This document shows positions 23,265 through 35,654 of a stretch of DNA of 64,000 nt, piece after piece. The position numbers and the translations under genes are program-made. The stretch is from the NCBI GenBank assembly GCA_002749535.1, contig MZZL01000404.1:157065-221064 (forward strand). Direction: 5' to 3'. Position 1 is the first letter of the stretch; each line of letters starts with the position of its first letter. The stretch comes from Apophysomyces variabilis. Its lineage: Eukaryota; Mucoromycota; Mucoromycetes; Mucorales; Mucoraceae. Under the pieces are notes generated by a model. It was given only the letters and a program-made list of their open reading frames with translations. It was not told the DNA's origin and searched no databases.

Positions 23265-26200
23265 ATGATGGACAACGTAGACCATGATTCTTTATCCACG
23301 GGGTGTCCAGGTGTTCGAGCGGAACCAAAGTTTCTAAGGTATTACGATCATCCGAAAAGAACGGAGATAGACCATCCGTCTGTTATACTTATCGGTTGGC
23401 AAACTTCATAGGGATCCAACGTCATTGGAATCAATTTCATCAGGCATTGTTCGTCTTTCGTCGTATGTCGTATCGAACTTGCAAAAACGAAAACAGAGTT
23501 TTCCTCCAGCTTTACCCACGGATCTTCTTATGCACCAACAGCAGCAACATCCGCAGCCACAACCGCAGCCGCCAAGCTTGACAGCAGCAAAGCAGTCATT
23601 GGAAGAGGAAAATGGGGATGAGCCGGTGACCTTTGCTTCTTTTCAAAAAATCGAATTACGAACACCTGGGAAGGCCAAGGTCATGAGGTATCGTGCGAGG
23701 AAAAAAAAAAAAAAGGAAAATTTGATATATAGATTTTACTGAGGTTGCGAGGGTTAGACGATCCTGTCTTTTACTTGGTTATTTGGATGGCTTCCAGGTT
23801 TGGGATGTGACTGATCCAGATAATGTCCATGAAATATGTTCTGTCCGAGATGAAGATACCTTTGGCACAGTGACCTACCTTCATTCTGTGGCCCATCCAT
23901 ATCCAAACGAACGAGAAGACCGCTTTGCCCATCAAAGACCTTTGTTGGCTGTTGTGTACGCTATCTTTTTGTTTTATTAATTTCTATATTTATCCATCTC
24001 ATGCTTACCGACTTTTTTTGGACATTTTCTTGTTCGAATAGAAGTAGCTCATGCTCCAAAAACGCATCGGAAACAGAGGAGGAAGAAGCCAGTATACTTC
24101 GATTTTATTCTCTGCGGACTCAAGAGCTTGTTGAGGAATTGAAGGACTTTAGCGAAGATGGTGCTAATGCAACTATTACGTCTGTCAAAAGCAATCACCG
24201 TTCTATCGTGCTGGTAAAAAGATTTTCAATATTTTTGTCTGTTCACTGATCGCTTAGACTGTAGGGAAGGAAATGCCATGGTTATTCAACACTTCATATC
24301 CTTTCAACTGTAGATTTGACACCGCATGCTCTCCCACTTACTGACATATTCCATGACCCGGTGAATGGACCTAGTTTTGCCCTCGGTTCGCGATTTTTAG
24401 CCTACGCCACGAATGTACCCGTTCTAAATTCCGACAACGTCATGACAACGCAGGGCGGAATTAGTGGTGCAGGTCTTGGTGTGCTCAACGGAGAAAAGGA
24501 TGTAAAGGGAGCCGCAAAAGATATTGCAAAAGAAATGGTGAATGGCATGAAAACAATTAGTGAATACGGATACCAGACTTTGTCAAACTATTTCTCCAAT
24601 TCACCCGATCCCCTTATGGGAAGCCCAAACTCTGCCCGACGAGCCAACATGACACCCTCTCCCGCTGGCAGCCGACATGACTTTGGCGATAAACCGAGCT
24701 CTGGCAAGAAAAAATCACCTCCTGCTGGAATGGTAAAAGAAAAAGGGAAAAGGAGATGTATACTTTGCGTGTTGTACTTAAAAGAACTGCTTTTTTCTTT
24801 TATTCCTGCAGATTATGATTAGGGACACGTTAAAGCTGCCAAGCTCAAGCAAAAATTTATTGGCTTCCGCAATTGCTCACTTCAGACCTCATGTGCACCC
24901 GGTCACCTGTCTGACATTTAATGACCCAGGAACGCTTTTGATGTCTGTGTCTAAACAAGGACATACTTTCCATATCTTTTCTATCCTTCTTAACGGCGGT
25001 AGTCTGGGAAATGTGTCGCATATTTATAGTCTATCCCGCGGATATACTGATGCCCAAGTTGAAGATTGTCAGTTTTCGGTTGATTCAATGTGGTGTGCCG
25101 TCAGCACAGCCAGGGGAACTACACACGTCTATGCTATCAATCCTGGTGGTGGTAAACCAGAAATTACTGGCCATGTGAATGGCCGCGTAAATAACCCACC
25201 GTTTGATCTCCTAATGTCCTCGAGAAAACCTGCACAAGTAATGCATCGGAAACGAAAAAGAAATTAAAAATTTTTATGTCAGGGGCACTAAATTGGTTTC
25301 TGTTCTAGCTTACTTCCCTAGGTTCAGTAGTTCGTATAAAACAGCGTCGAACGATGCCAAGCGATACTGGACAGCATGAGGAGGCTGCTGGTGTTGGTGC
25401 GAATGGGTTACCCATAACCATGATGACGCCTCTACCGTATCAGGTACCCACACCATCCACCTCTGGTTCGACCATGTCCCGACATCAGCGACAACGACAT
25501 CGAGCGAAACTAGTTGCCTCCTTTTTATCTAACGTGCGTTCACCATCATTTGTAGCGAGTGGGGAAGTTCTTGGGAAATCACAGAGTAATGGGTCCATGA
25601 TGCGTTATGGGGGCAGCAGTGTACCTTCAGGGCACCCAACTCCTGTTTCGTCTTTCAAACATCAAGCTTCTAGCATTGGTTCGATTTTGTCCACCTTCGG
25701 ATCAACCGTCGCTAGTACGCAGATAACGTCTCTTCTACCTCATCAAAGCCGAACACCATCATGGACGTCGGCCAAAGACAAGACGAGTGATAACCGTCTA
25801 TTCGGATTTGACGAGGAGGAGTCATCGATGGAAGACGATACTGCTAAGATTGTAAATGACGAGATGGGTTATCAAGATCTTTACTCGTTTCACCCAACGG
25901 GTATTCTCACTCTACATCGGTGCTGGGTCACCAAGAGTGTTGTGAAAAAAAGAGAAAATGGTAGAAATGTGGAGAAGTTAGAACTTTCTATCAAAGAAGA
26001 AGATGTGGCGGAATGGCGGGTAGCAAGAACACATGAATGGGATGAGGTCAAAGTTCCTTTAAATTCTCAATCATCATTGATGGATATTCAGACGACAAAG
26101 AAGGCAAAGAAGAAAGGAGGACCAAAAGAGAAGACTTTGGATAGCAAAGGCTTGACCAAGGGCTGGCTTTCGAACGCAGAGATTGCCACCTATCCAGTTG

Positions 26201-26991
26201 TGGACGCGCCATTGTGGTCCAGTTGCCAATTCAGTTTCCAGAATTATGCTTCTGACAACCTTCGGAAAGAACTTCAGGCAGGTATCATACCTGCTTGTCG
26301 AGTTGTCACCGTACGGAAAGAAATGCCGGAGCCTTATTCTAGTCGAATAGACCGTGTAGGCAAAACGATGACACGGATAGCTAATAAGGAAGATGAAAAC
26401 TTGGACGATGCCCTCGCAGAATTAGAAGGTATGTTCAATGTCAAAGGATAGCAATGAGCATAAATCCTTTGTTCATTACTGATCGTCTTTTCGTTTATCT
26501 CAGAAAACCTATCGAAAGCTATGCAGACATCTTTCACTCCTTCCCCTACGCTTAAAACACCACTCGCGAATAGTCCGTCTGGTATTAAGCGATTATCTTC
26601 CAGTGCTGGTGCAGGTCTCAGTGCATCGCCTATGCGTCTTTCTTTGAATCGTAACACGTCTCTTTCTTTCGAGGATGCATACTTGATTAGTATGGGAGGC
26701 GCACCAGGATCGGATACGACGTATGACGGGCGGGACTATCTCACCGACAGAGCCAAGCACCAAGAATTGATGCAGGATCTTGGACGTAGTTCGTTAATTC
26801 AATTTGATGGCGATGATTTTGATGAGGATATAAAAATATCGGACGATGTTATCCGGTTGGAAGACGAAGAGGATGATTATGACAGCACCGATGTAGACAT
26901 ACAAGGAGATCAAGTATTTTCACCTGATGGAGATAATGAAGTAGACGATCCAGCCGAATCAGTTATCAACGATCTTGACCTCAAAGACTGA
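23265..26991 (+). CDS. BCAS3: BCAS3-like WD40 protein
   Basis: Eight exons in consistent phase: 23265-23338, 23412-23687, 23758-23955, 24042-24213, 24265-24732, 24812-25237, 25309-26428, 26504-26991 (1,073 aa). N-terminal WD-type blades include SCLLLGYLDGFQVWDV, HQRPLLAVV and YSTLHILSTV; the BCAS3 domain proper follows with HPVTCLTFNDPGTLLMSVS and QGHTFHIF at about residues 424-450, then VEDCQFSVDSMWCAVSTARGTTHVY. Long Ser/Thr/Pro-rich linkers separate the blades, and the C-terminus is strongly acidic. In animals BCAS3 pairs with PHAF1 on autophagic membranes and associates with the cytoskeleton; the related beta-propeller fold is like that of PROPPINs. A role in autophagy or membrane traffic here is an inference. 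No sign of decay. Confidence 0.85.
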
Positions 26992-27520
26992 AAACATCCC
27001 TATCCTCGCGAAGAATCGATTCGTCTCCCCCAAATACTTAACTTTTGTTTTTTGTTTTTCCCTCCTCCGTTACCCCTTTACGCCCTTTGCGGCTTGATTT
27101 TCCCGTACACAGATTTACTTGTAAATATGAAACCATGTCAACTTAGACTGCTGTCTTTGTGTGAAGCAGAAGGCGACGGAGAAAGAAGAGAGAGAGAGAG
27201 AGAGAGACATCAAACCCATTGTAAAACGATGAGACAATAGGACGAAAAGGGGGGATGTTCCCTCTATTTTTTTTTTTTCATTTAATGTACATGTCTGGTT
27301 AAAGTAAATGGATAGAATGTTGTAGGGGAAAAAATGGAGAAGATGTATCCAATATACACTTATAGGCAAATGATAGAGGGGAGAAAGATACACTTTTTCT
27401 CGGTCCTATTTTTTTTTCATCGTTTTCTTGCTTCAGTTTCCCTTTTATCCTTTTTCGCCGTTATAATTGCAGGCATTTTATCAAGGTAAGAACGCCCCAT
27501 GTTTCGATTCTCCAATCAAG
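26992..27520. other. 3' flank with GA microsatellite
   Basis: Pyrimidine-rich sequence followed by a (GA)n run at about 27187-27207. The ORFs here are low-complexity shadows. Confidence 0.4.
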
Positions 27521-27937
27521 TTAACCAGGTGTATAAGGCATGGGCATGGGCTGGTCTCTTCCGTACATGACCCGTGCGGAATTAGTTGTTTTCGCTTGTT
27601 GAGGCTGTATGGGATGTGGTTGGTATGGAAGCGGCTTTGTACTAATGGGTCTTGGTGTTGTTGAGGCTATTTCCATGGTGGTTTTACCGTATGGACTAGT
27701 TACGTTGTCTGAGGACGGCGAAGACCATTCGATATCTTTAGATTGCGTCTTACGACCTATGTGTCGTTCGATCACTTGACGACGGATTCGACCACAATGT
27801 AAAATCATGCAGGTCACCATGGCCAAGACCACGATAAGACTGATCGTGAGGGGGCCTATGGTCGTAGTAGGAATAGGATTATCCGTGGCCTTGATATCAT
27901 TTATCGTCGAGTTATGATTATGTCGCTCACTTCCCAT
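27521..27937 (-). CDS. Single-pass membrane protein of unknown function
   Basis: From ATG at 27937 the ORF gives 138 aa: a short N-terminal region with N-glycosylation motifs (NHNST), one hydrophobic segment (TIGPLTISLIVVLAMVTCMI), a basic stop-transfer (GRIRRQVIERHIGRK), then a Ser/Thr/Pro/Gln-rich tail. Upstream in the same frame another hydrophobic stretch (RILLFLSFLFSFFGF) could be a signal peptide supplied by a 5' exon: a tttcag acceptor lies near 28022, but I found no exon with an ATG. Topology and start are therefore uncertain. No family recognised; it resembles generic fungal wall-sensor-like proteins only in layout. Confidence 0.55.
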   Translation of the reverse strand: MGSERHNHNSTINDIKATDNPIPTTTIGPLTISLIVVLAMVTCMILHCGRIRRQVIERHIGRKTQSKDIEWSSPSSDNVTSPYGKTTMEIASTTPRPISTKPLPYQPHPIQPQQAKTTNSARVMYGRDQPMPMPYTPG

Positions 27938-28361
27938 GAAACCGAAAAAAGAAAATAGAAACGAAAGGAATAGCAGGATGCGCCACACGAAGAAAAAAAA
28001 GAGGATGCAAAAGAGCTTTTTGTATCTGAAATATAAGAAGAAAATAAGAAAAAAACGTGTTTTATGAGACCAATCGTTCGTTTCCTCTTCAGCTCATACT
28101 CTTTATCTCCTCCACTCCCCCCTTTTTTTCGTCCAAAGAAAGATTTTTTTTGGGGAGTGGAATGGGGGTCCTAATGTTAAAAGCAAGATGGATTCAGTGA
28201 CAACTTAGTGCTCTTATTACTGGTTACATAACGCATTAAGCTTTTTTATTTCCTTTTTTTTTTTTTCCTTTGTTGCTTCAGATCGACTTTAGGACTATTT
28301 CGTCTTGGTCTTTTTAATGGTCACAGATCAACTGGCAGACGAGATCATCCACTAGAAAAAT
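27938..28361. other. Intergenic region, possibly with a 5' exon of the membrane protein
   Basis: Holds a possible splice acceptor near 28022 for the minus-strand membrane protein and T-rich flanks. No ORF of note. Confidence 0.35.
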
Positions 28362-30467
28362 TTAGTGCATGGTAGGCATAGAGACTGCCGAACGGGTATG
28401 ATCAGCATCACTTTCCTTCCACAAGGCAGTAACAGTCTTGGGCTTGGTATAGAAGAGAAGACCACTCTTGCCATAGAAGTTCATGTCACCAAGGATACTG
28501 CCGCGTGAACCAGTCTGAAAAAGAAAAAATAGGTTAACACGTCTCCTATTTTCTCTTCAAAAAAATAAGAAACTTACGAAGGAGAAGGGTGGCACTGGAA
28601 CAGGGATGGGTACGTTGATACCCACTTGACCAACGTCGATTTCATGTTCGAATTTGCGGGCATTGGGACCAGAGTTCGTGAAGACAGCAGTACCGTTACC
28701 GTAAGGATTCTTGTTAATCAATTCGATGGCTTCATCAATAGTATCAGCTGTCAAGCAAACCAAAACGGGGCCAAAGATTTCTTCACGGTAACATTCCATG
28801 TGGGGCTTAACATCGGTCAAAATGGTAGGACCTGAGCGATAAAAAAAAAGAAAATAAGGCCATGGTTAAGTTCGATCCACATAAAGGTATCCCACCAAGT
28901 TAAAAACAAGAAACATACCGACAAAGTTGCCCTTTTCGTATCCCTTGACGACAACGCCACGTCCATCCAACAAAAGATTGGCGCCCTCATCCACACCACT
29001 CTGGATCAAACGTTCAATACGCTCCTTCGACTGAACCGAAATGACAGGGCCGACATCGGTCTTGGGGTCCATGCCATAACCGACATTCAATTGTCTAGCA
29101 CGTTCGGCCAACTCTGGCAACCATTCTTTGGCTTCACCGACAAGGACCAAGGTGCTCAAGGCCATACAGCGCTGACCGGCAGCGCCAAAGGCCGCACCTG
29201 CGACCGCATTCAAGGTAGCCTGTTTGTTGGCGTCGGGTAAGATCACAGCATGGTTCTTTGCACCCAGATTGGCCTGGACACGCTTGCCATTGGCGTTACC
29301 ACGGGTATAGATATGTTGACCAGCGCGGTCGGAGCCGACGAAGGAAATGGCTTTGATACGAGGATCGTCACAGATGTAGTTCACACAGTCCACCGAACCA
29401 TGAACCACGTTCAAAACACCTTTAGGCACACCAGCCTCAGCAGCTAATTCGGCCAACATCATCATAGCACCAGGATCGCGTTCGGACGGTTTCATCACGA
29501 TCGAGTTACCAGCAGAAATCGCCAAGGGGAACATCCAGAGAGGAATCATCGCTGGGAAATTGAAAGGGCAGATACCACCAACAACACCCTACAAAGAAGG
29601 GGGGAAAAAAAGAATAAGACTCAGAATCCCTATTTGGGCTAAAATCGTATGACAGGCTGATATACTTTACCAATGGTTCACGGTACATATCTAAACAATG
29701 GATAAAAGGTAAGTTGAGTGTTTTTTGTTACGATTTCAGGCAGGCACTGTACAAGTTTTTCTATCTTAACGTACATGTTTCCATATCCTTGGCCACAGTC
29801 AATTTTTCACCCATCAAGTGACTTGTCAAGGCACAAGCCTGTTCAACCACTTGAAGACCACGGAAAACGTCACCTTTGGCGTCTACAAAGGTCTTTCCTT
29901 GTTCCTGTACAATGTTTTCTGCGATCTTATCTTGGTTCTGGCGAATCAAGTATTGAAGATCCATCATGACCTTCTGTCGTGCCAACACCGTGGATTTGCG
30001 CCATTCTTTAGCGGCTGCTTCAGCTGCATCTGTGGCTTCCTTCAACTCAGCTTGGGTTGTCTCAGGCACTAACCCAATCAATTCTTGCGTCGCCTTATGA
30101 GAATGAAAGGAAGAAAAAGGATAAGTAAAAAGCTCAAGAGAGTAAGAAAAAGGAGAGGAGAAGATAGGATTGGGTTATTTCAAACTTACCGGGTTACGAA
30201 GCTCAATCCACTTATCGGTTTGAGATTCGACCATTTCACCATTGATATAGTTTTTGACGGTAGGTGCAGATCCTGGTTTCGTTGCAGCAGCCACTTGTTG
30301 TAACACGGGTAAGTGAGTTGAAAATGCTCGGCGACAGGGCGCTTTTGCACTATATTCCAATCAAAAAAAAACAAAGGAGAGTAAGAGAACATTGGCCTAC
30401 TGGATGCTCTTTCTTTGTCTATCTGGTTTTACCTCAACAAGGTTGTAGACTTCAACAAGGATAGCAT
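28362..30467 (-). CDS. ALDH6A1: Methylmalonate-semialdehyde dehydrogenase (CoA-acylating), mitochondrial
   Basis: Oxidises methylmalonate and malonate semialdehydes to propionyl- and acetyl-CoA in valine and pyrimidine catabolism, in the mitochondrial matrix. Seven exons, in minus order: 30467-30433, 30349-30190, 30093-29775, 29690-29671, 29588-28919, 28831-28578, 28514-28362, all in phase (536 aa, the normal length). The N-terminus ([24 protein letters not shown]) is a good mitochondrial presequence. Family motifs: [41 protein letters not shown] with the catalytic Cys at about residue 319, [19 protein letters not shown] and [12 protein letters not shown]. Exon 4 is only 20 nt (YMYREPL). The true start is in a small first exon; the unspliced frame has no ATG there. 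A TATA-like sequence lies about 75 bp upstream. Confidence 0.95.
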
Positions 30468-30534
30468 GGTGATGATAAGAAAAAAGGAAGATGCAAACCT
30501 TTGGTGTGAGAAAAAAGAGAAAGTAACAGGTTTA

Positions 30535-30546
30535 TAAATTTATATA
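30535..30546 (-). promoter_or_regulatory. TATA-like element of the dehydrogenase gene
   Basis: On the minus strand the sequence reads CCTATATAAATTTATAAAC, about 75 bp upstream of the start codon at 30467. It is a plausible TATA box by sequence and distance only. Confidence 0.4.
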
Positions 30547-31833
30547 GGCTGACGAGAGCGTGCGAAAATTGCATTAAGATTCAACTTCATCAGGTGGGGC
30601 AATCCTCTCTCATTGGATCGGTCTCTAAAATATTTTCCCTTTTGTCGTCTGTTTGGCATTGCGGGACCATAGAGACGGTTCCACATTGCCATGGATTTGT
30701 GCTCTTTTACTACATAACAATGTGTACCATCTCACTGTGCTACTAAAGGTCAGAAGAATGGGTAATCTTGCATTTAATGATCAAGTCCTTATTGGTAAAT
30801 AGATAAAAAGAAATGATCGAGGATGATCAGTAAAGCATAGTATGAAACCAAACTAGAGAATTTGAGACATGATAACATAAAACACATCCAGGACACAAAA
30901 TATCTCTATTGGCTACTCTAGTTGGAAAACTCGGGTAGTTGTCGGTTATTCTTTTTCTTCGTACAACAAAGAAACTGGTGGATGGGAAAAGAGGGGAAAG
31001 GGGTTCCTTTTTGTTTCTAAGCCTGGAACTTCGTCTGGCATCTGTCAATCACAATCGCGTGCTTCTACAGCTGTACTACCTGCATCCCTGGATAACCTTC
31101 TTTTGTTTTCTCACATGAACGCTGTCATTTGTAAACGAGTAAAATCTCTGTTGTTTATTGACTCGTGCAGTTTCAAGTGACACATGCTCTTTGTTACCGT
31201 TGATATTTGGAAAAAAAAAGGCCGTTGTTCTATTTCGATAGATCGTGCTGGAGAATGACGGAACCTGATGTTATATCGCGTAATGGATAATCAAGACTGG
31301 CAAATAATCATCGCTATCTATCCAATCCTTCAAACGTGCAAATGTTCAAATGTGTTTTAAATCACTCTTTTTTATTCCGTGCCGAGAAACTGCAAGGAAC
31401 GTATACGTCTAATCTGCTTTTTTCGTTATTCTCAAAGCAACTCTATTTATCCGCAGATGATAATAATCACCAACATTCGTTCAGGGCGTTCGCGCTTTGT
31501 GCACAGGTTACAGGTAAAGAATGCTGAACAAAATGAATCACTACCATACGAAGATAGCGGAAGTAAATCCCTGGTGCTTATTTTTCATTCTATCTGTTCA
31601 TCTTTTCTTGATTTTCCCTGTGGCTCTTTTTCGCAAACCTAAGAACAGCAATTGGTATGCGTATGTCCTTCTTTAGGATATTCAGTTTTGTATTTTTACA
31701 ACGAAATGAAATGCTTTAATCGTTCTTGTTTTTGTATATGTAGGTAATAGAGAGGGAGTTTAGAATCTAAAATTGCAGATGATAGAAAGGAATTGAGTTG
31801 CTCTATCCTGATTGACATATTCTTTTCATTTGC
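30547..31833. other. Intergenic region upstream of the dehydrogenase gene
   Basis: About 1.3 kb. Short overlapping ORFs on the plus strand (31336-31642) have no motif and shift frame; I do not regard them as genes. Confidence 0.35.
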
Positions 31834-33407
31834 TTACCTGTTGTATGCCATATTACCACGGACTCTAGTGTAATCAGTCAAGCCTTCAATAGGGCCAAGA
31901 CCAGCCACTGCAACTTCCTGATCGGCAATATACTTATCGGCTGCCTTGCGGATATCGTTGACAGAGATCTTGCGGATGGTTGCCTTGATATCTTCCTGGG
32001 TCAAACGCTTACCAGAGGTCAAGACCTGGTTACCGATGTCATGTGCAACAGCACAAGTGGAGTCCAAGCTCAACAACAAGCTGGACAAGGTCTGTTGCTT
32101 GGCACGTTCAACTTCGCTAGCAGTGACAGTGGTGGACAGACGGTTCCATTCGCGCTGCATGAAGTGCACAAAGTCGTCGATCTGTTCACGGTTCTCAGTC
32201 ACAAAGTAGAGACCCCAAAGACCGGTATCACGGTAACCATGAGTGAAGGAAGCGAAGGAGCTAGCTAATTTGTTCTGATGGACGACGGTGGACAATCGGG
32301 AGGTCAAGTTGGCGGCGGCACCGAGGTTGCGGTCCCAAGAACCGATGAGGTTCTGCAACACCAGCAAGTTGAAGTAATCCTGGGACAAGTAGGGAGCACC
32401 TTCCACAGCCAAGGCAATGTGGGCCTGGGGCAAGACGTCGTCGCGCAAACGGATTTCAGAACCGGTAAAGGCAGCCTTAGAAGCGGAGGCAGCCTCAGCA
32501 CCAGCCTCAAGGCCACCAAACTTTTGCTCAGCAAGCTTCACCAAAGCATCATGATCCACATCACCGGAACCAACAAGGACCATACGGTTAGCAACGTAGT
32601 TCTCCTTCTTAAAGGCGCTCAAATCGTCAGCAGACAAGGCAGACACAGTTTCCTTGATACCAGCCACGGGACGGCCCAAGGTCTCGCCCTGGAAGGCAAT
32701 GGCATGCAAATGATCAAAGACAACGTTTTCCAATTGTTGTTCGTTTTCGGCTTGCTGCTTCAACACGCTTTCACGAGCATTTTCCAAAACAGAGGCATCC
32801 ACAGGAGTTTGGACAACTTCCGAAATAACCTCCACTGCTTCCGAAACGTTGCCAGCCAAAACTTTAGCACCGTAAGCGCTTCGTTCACGTCCAGTGACAG
32901 CTTGGAAGATACCGCCCAATTTTTCGAATGAGGATCCCTTAGCCTGTAAGATAGAAGGGGGGGAAAGAATCCGATTCCCTATGAGTAAAAGCGGAAAACG
33001 CCCAGACGGTCTTTTCTTTGTTTCCATGTTTTTCGACTGCTGGAATCTTTTGCTTTAGAAACCCACCTTGATAGAGGCATGTTCCAAGAAATTGGCGGTG
33101 CCATTGATCTTTTCGTCACGCGAACCGGCATCGATGTAGACACCAACGCTGGCAACACCAGTGCCTTTGGTTTCTTCCGAAGCAATGGTGAAACCGTTGG
33201 GAAGAACAGTGGTACGCGTCGAATAGGCGGCAGCAGGACGGACGAACTAGAGAATAATCAAGATAAACAAAACAAAACAAAAGCAAAGTAGCAAGGTCGT
33301 GTTGGTTGAGAGAAGTGGTTCGCAATTATCTTCGGTAGCGGGTAATATACCTGCTTTGTCAATCCGGCACGAGGTTTAAGGGTATGGGAAAGAAGTCTGG
33401 ATGCCAT
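31834..33407 (-). CDS. QCR1: Cytochrome bc1 complex core subunit 1 / MPP-beta-like protein
   Basis: Member of the M16 peptidase-like family in mitochondria. Three exons: 33407-33351, 33246-33067, 32943-31834 (448 aa). The N-terminus (MASRLLSHTLKPRAGLTKQ) is a presequence. TTVLPNGFTIASE and VGVYIDAGSRDE are typical of core 1/MPP-beta. The zinc motif HxxEH appears as N-F-L-E-H at residues 71-75, with the first His replaced, so this copy should not bind zinc or process presequences. It is therefore more likely the structural core 1 subunit of complex III than active MPP-beta. YLSQDYFNLLVLQNLIGSWDR and the LTSGKRL block match the second half of the family. The ORF ends in AGGTAAGC, itself a donor; splicing to the acceptor near 31763 would replace the terminal R-stop by RF-stop, so the last residue is uncertain. 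Confidence 0.85.
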
Positions 33408-33929
33408 TACTGTACGTCGAGAGTGGGGAGGTAGGAAGGGAGGAAACGACAAAAAAAGAAGTATGTTCTCGGGACTGTGTTTGTTGCGCTCTCAGTCGGG
33501 GATGGTTGAACAGTTTAAAAAAAAACAATCCAGGGTGACAGGGCCGAATTTGGGGATCGGACTTGAGAACGACGTCAGTAAAGGCACCACGAACACGGCA
33601 GTTCATCTTATGTGCACTCCCTTTTCTGCAATAGCTTAGTTTAAGCATCGAAAGAACGATAATGATATAGACTGTCTTAAACATGCTCGATAGAAGATTA
33701 TCATGTCTATGGACTAGTCTTGCTGTAGTAATGTCCACTGGAGGTTGGCAGCACTGCGTCGGACAGTTTCCAAAAGGCTTCACTTGCTTCGTCTAAGAAA
33801 AGACATTCTATTCTATTGCGCAACAGCTACCCATTGCTTGCACCTGCTTTTCCCCGTTATTATGAAGATATCATTTGGATATCTATTGTTACTTAGAAAA
33901 GTAATGGGCATAAAGATCGATCGGTTGGA
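33408..33929. other. Intergenic region
   Basis: Upstream of QCR1 on the minus strand. ORFs here lack motifs. No feature supported. Confidence 0.35.
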
Positions 33930-35438
33930 TCAAGATGGATCAATTTGCGTTTTCTTCCTGATAGATACTACTTGTGCAAGGATTGATTTCCTCAAAAACA
34001 TTTGACTACACTCAGCAATGCTTTCAACCGTGTCAAGCATTTGATTTTCTACCAGTGATTGAGCATGTTTCCGCACAATTGCCAGTAAAAGCTGCATGCA
34101 CCCTTTGTCGTTCGGCTGTGCAAGAACCATTGCACGAATTACTGTTAAGAGGTCCTGCAGTGTCATGGCATCCAGCGTAACTAGAGGCTGCGCGTTGAGA
34201 ACCGTATCCAGTATTTGGATGGTGCCACCATCCGAAGCAAATGAATCGGTTGTTGTTTTGCTATTCAAGCCATAAACTTCGGATAAAATGGCTCTGCAAA
34301 AGGGAATAAGTCAACGCTAGCTATTAAAAATGAACATCTAAGCTTTACCTTAATAACAACAATCGTACCGAAGGTATTGTATTTTGGGTAAACTTATTGA
34401 TTACATCCAGTTGAGGTTTGTCTAAGACGAGCGAGATAGTGGGTAAGGTGATGTATTGTGGAAAAAGAGAAGCATTTACCAAGTGAGTGATCAGTAATGA
34501 GGGGAATCACAAGTCCGTCTAACAATGCTTTTGGTTTGTCTTTACTAAGGAGGATAATGTGATTCATCCGTGAGCGTGCAAGCAACGATGTAGCCTTAAC
34601 CACCTGGGAGGGATTTAGATAAAAGCAAGTTCCGCAATCCTACCACTTGCCTTTGGATAGATGACTTGACGTAATAGAATAGTAGCGCATGGATGTATAA
34701 TATCAGTTGTATGAATCAACTCCATGAGATCGTCAATGACTTGTGATGACCATGATGAGAAATCGATCACCTCAGCGGCAACCTGAAACTGTTTGAAAAG
34801 GAGAAATTAGTAAACTTTTTGTCTTGCTTTCTTTTGGGAACACTTGCTGTATCTAGTGGAAGCGTTATTAACTCTGATAAACGTTGGTTTCTCTCTTCGG
34901 AGGATACAGGTTGCGACGAATCGTCCGTTGTCAGTCGTCCAATTGAATCTAGCAGAGGTTGGATGCTGTGGATGATCTGCTGCTTGTCTACAGCTGCCTG
35001 TACCTTCGCTTCTTCGCAGGATTCAATTAGGATCAAGCTGTTGCGTTTTCGTCCGTACCTGTTATGGTGTTTTGTGATGAGGTGTTGCCTGTCATCCCGC
35101 GCCGCGGTTTTCTGGATCGAAGACTAAGTCTGCTTATGTAATATGGATGGTTATGGACATTATCATATGGATAGTATGAGCAAGTGACACTACAAAAGGA
35201 TATAATTATTGGCTCCTCTGAAGACGCGTTCGATGAAATCCAGCTACGTTCAACTACATGCACGGATCAGATCTGGACATGTTATTTCAATATCTTTATA
35301 TATGCCTGGCATTCGCGTTGCACCTTGTACAAATGTCGTCCTTAAGCGCTCAGAGAATTGGAATTCATTTGTAGAAAGAGCTTCTTTTAGATCCTGGAGT
35401 GCTTGCTCTTTGATCTGCGAACATGGCATGGAACACAT
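33930..35438 (-). CDS. Multi-exon alpha-helical protein, function unknown
   Basis: A chain of minus-strand open segments separated by short introns: about 35438-35270 (MCSMPCSQIKEQALQDLKEAL), a possible small exon near 35250-35200 (LDFIERVFRGANN), about 35110-34800 (RDDRQHLITKHHNRYGRKR, then LILIESCEEAK), a segment near 34790-34640, one near 34603-34400 (TSLLARSRMNHIILLSKDKP) and 34268-33930 (MTLQDLLTVIRAMVLAQPND). All are helix-rich and Leu-rich, like an alpha-solenoid (HEAT/ARM-type) protein. I cannot name it; a faint similarity of the N-terminal pieces to FANCI-type helical repeats is too weak to use. Exon borders are approximate and the protein may be longer at either end. Confidence 0.45.
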
Positions 35439-35654
35439 TTACATTGGCCGCCACCAACCTGTTTCCGTATGCTGTAAGCCTTGGATTTTTTAATTGCAGC
35501 AATATCTCCACATACGAACACACACGCGCGCCCAACGTACTAATATAAAGACGGTTAAAAACTTAACTGCTTGATTATTTAATAGTATTCCAGGAAACAA
35601 AACATAAAAAGTCGAGATTCCTCTAAAGAAATGTTGCTACCCTTTGTTTTTTTT

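Noticed and set aside
31946..32931. Long plus-strand ORFs (up to 217 aa) opposite the QCR1 gene
   Set aside because: They lie entirely antisense to well-supported coding exons and have no motif; shadows of codon bias.
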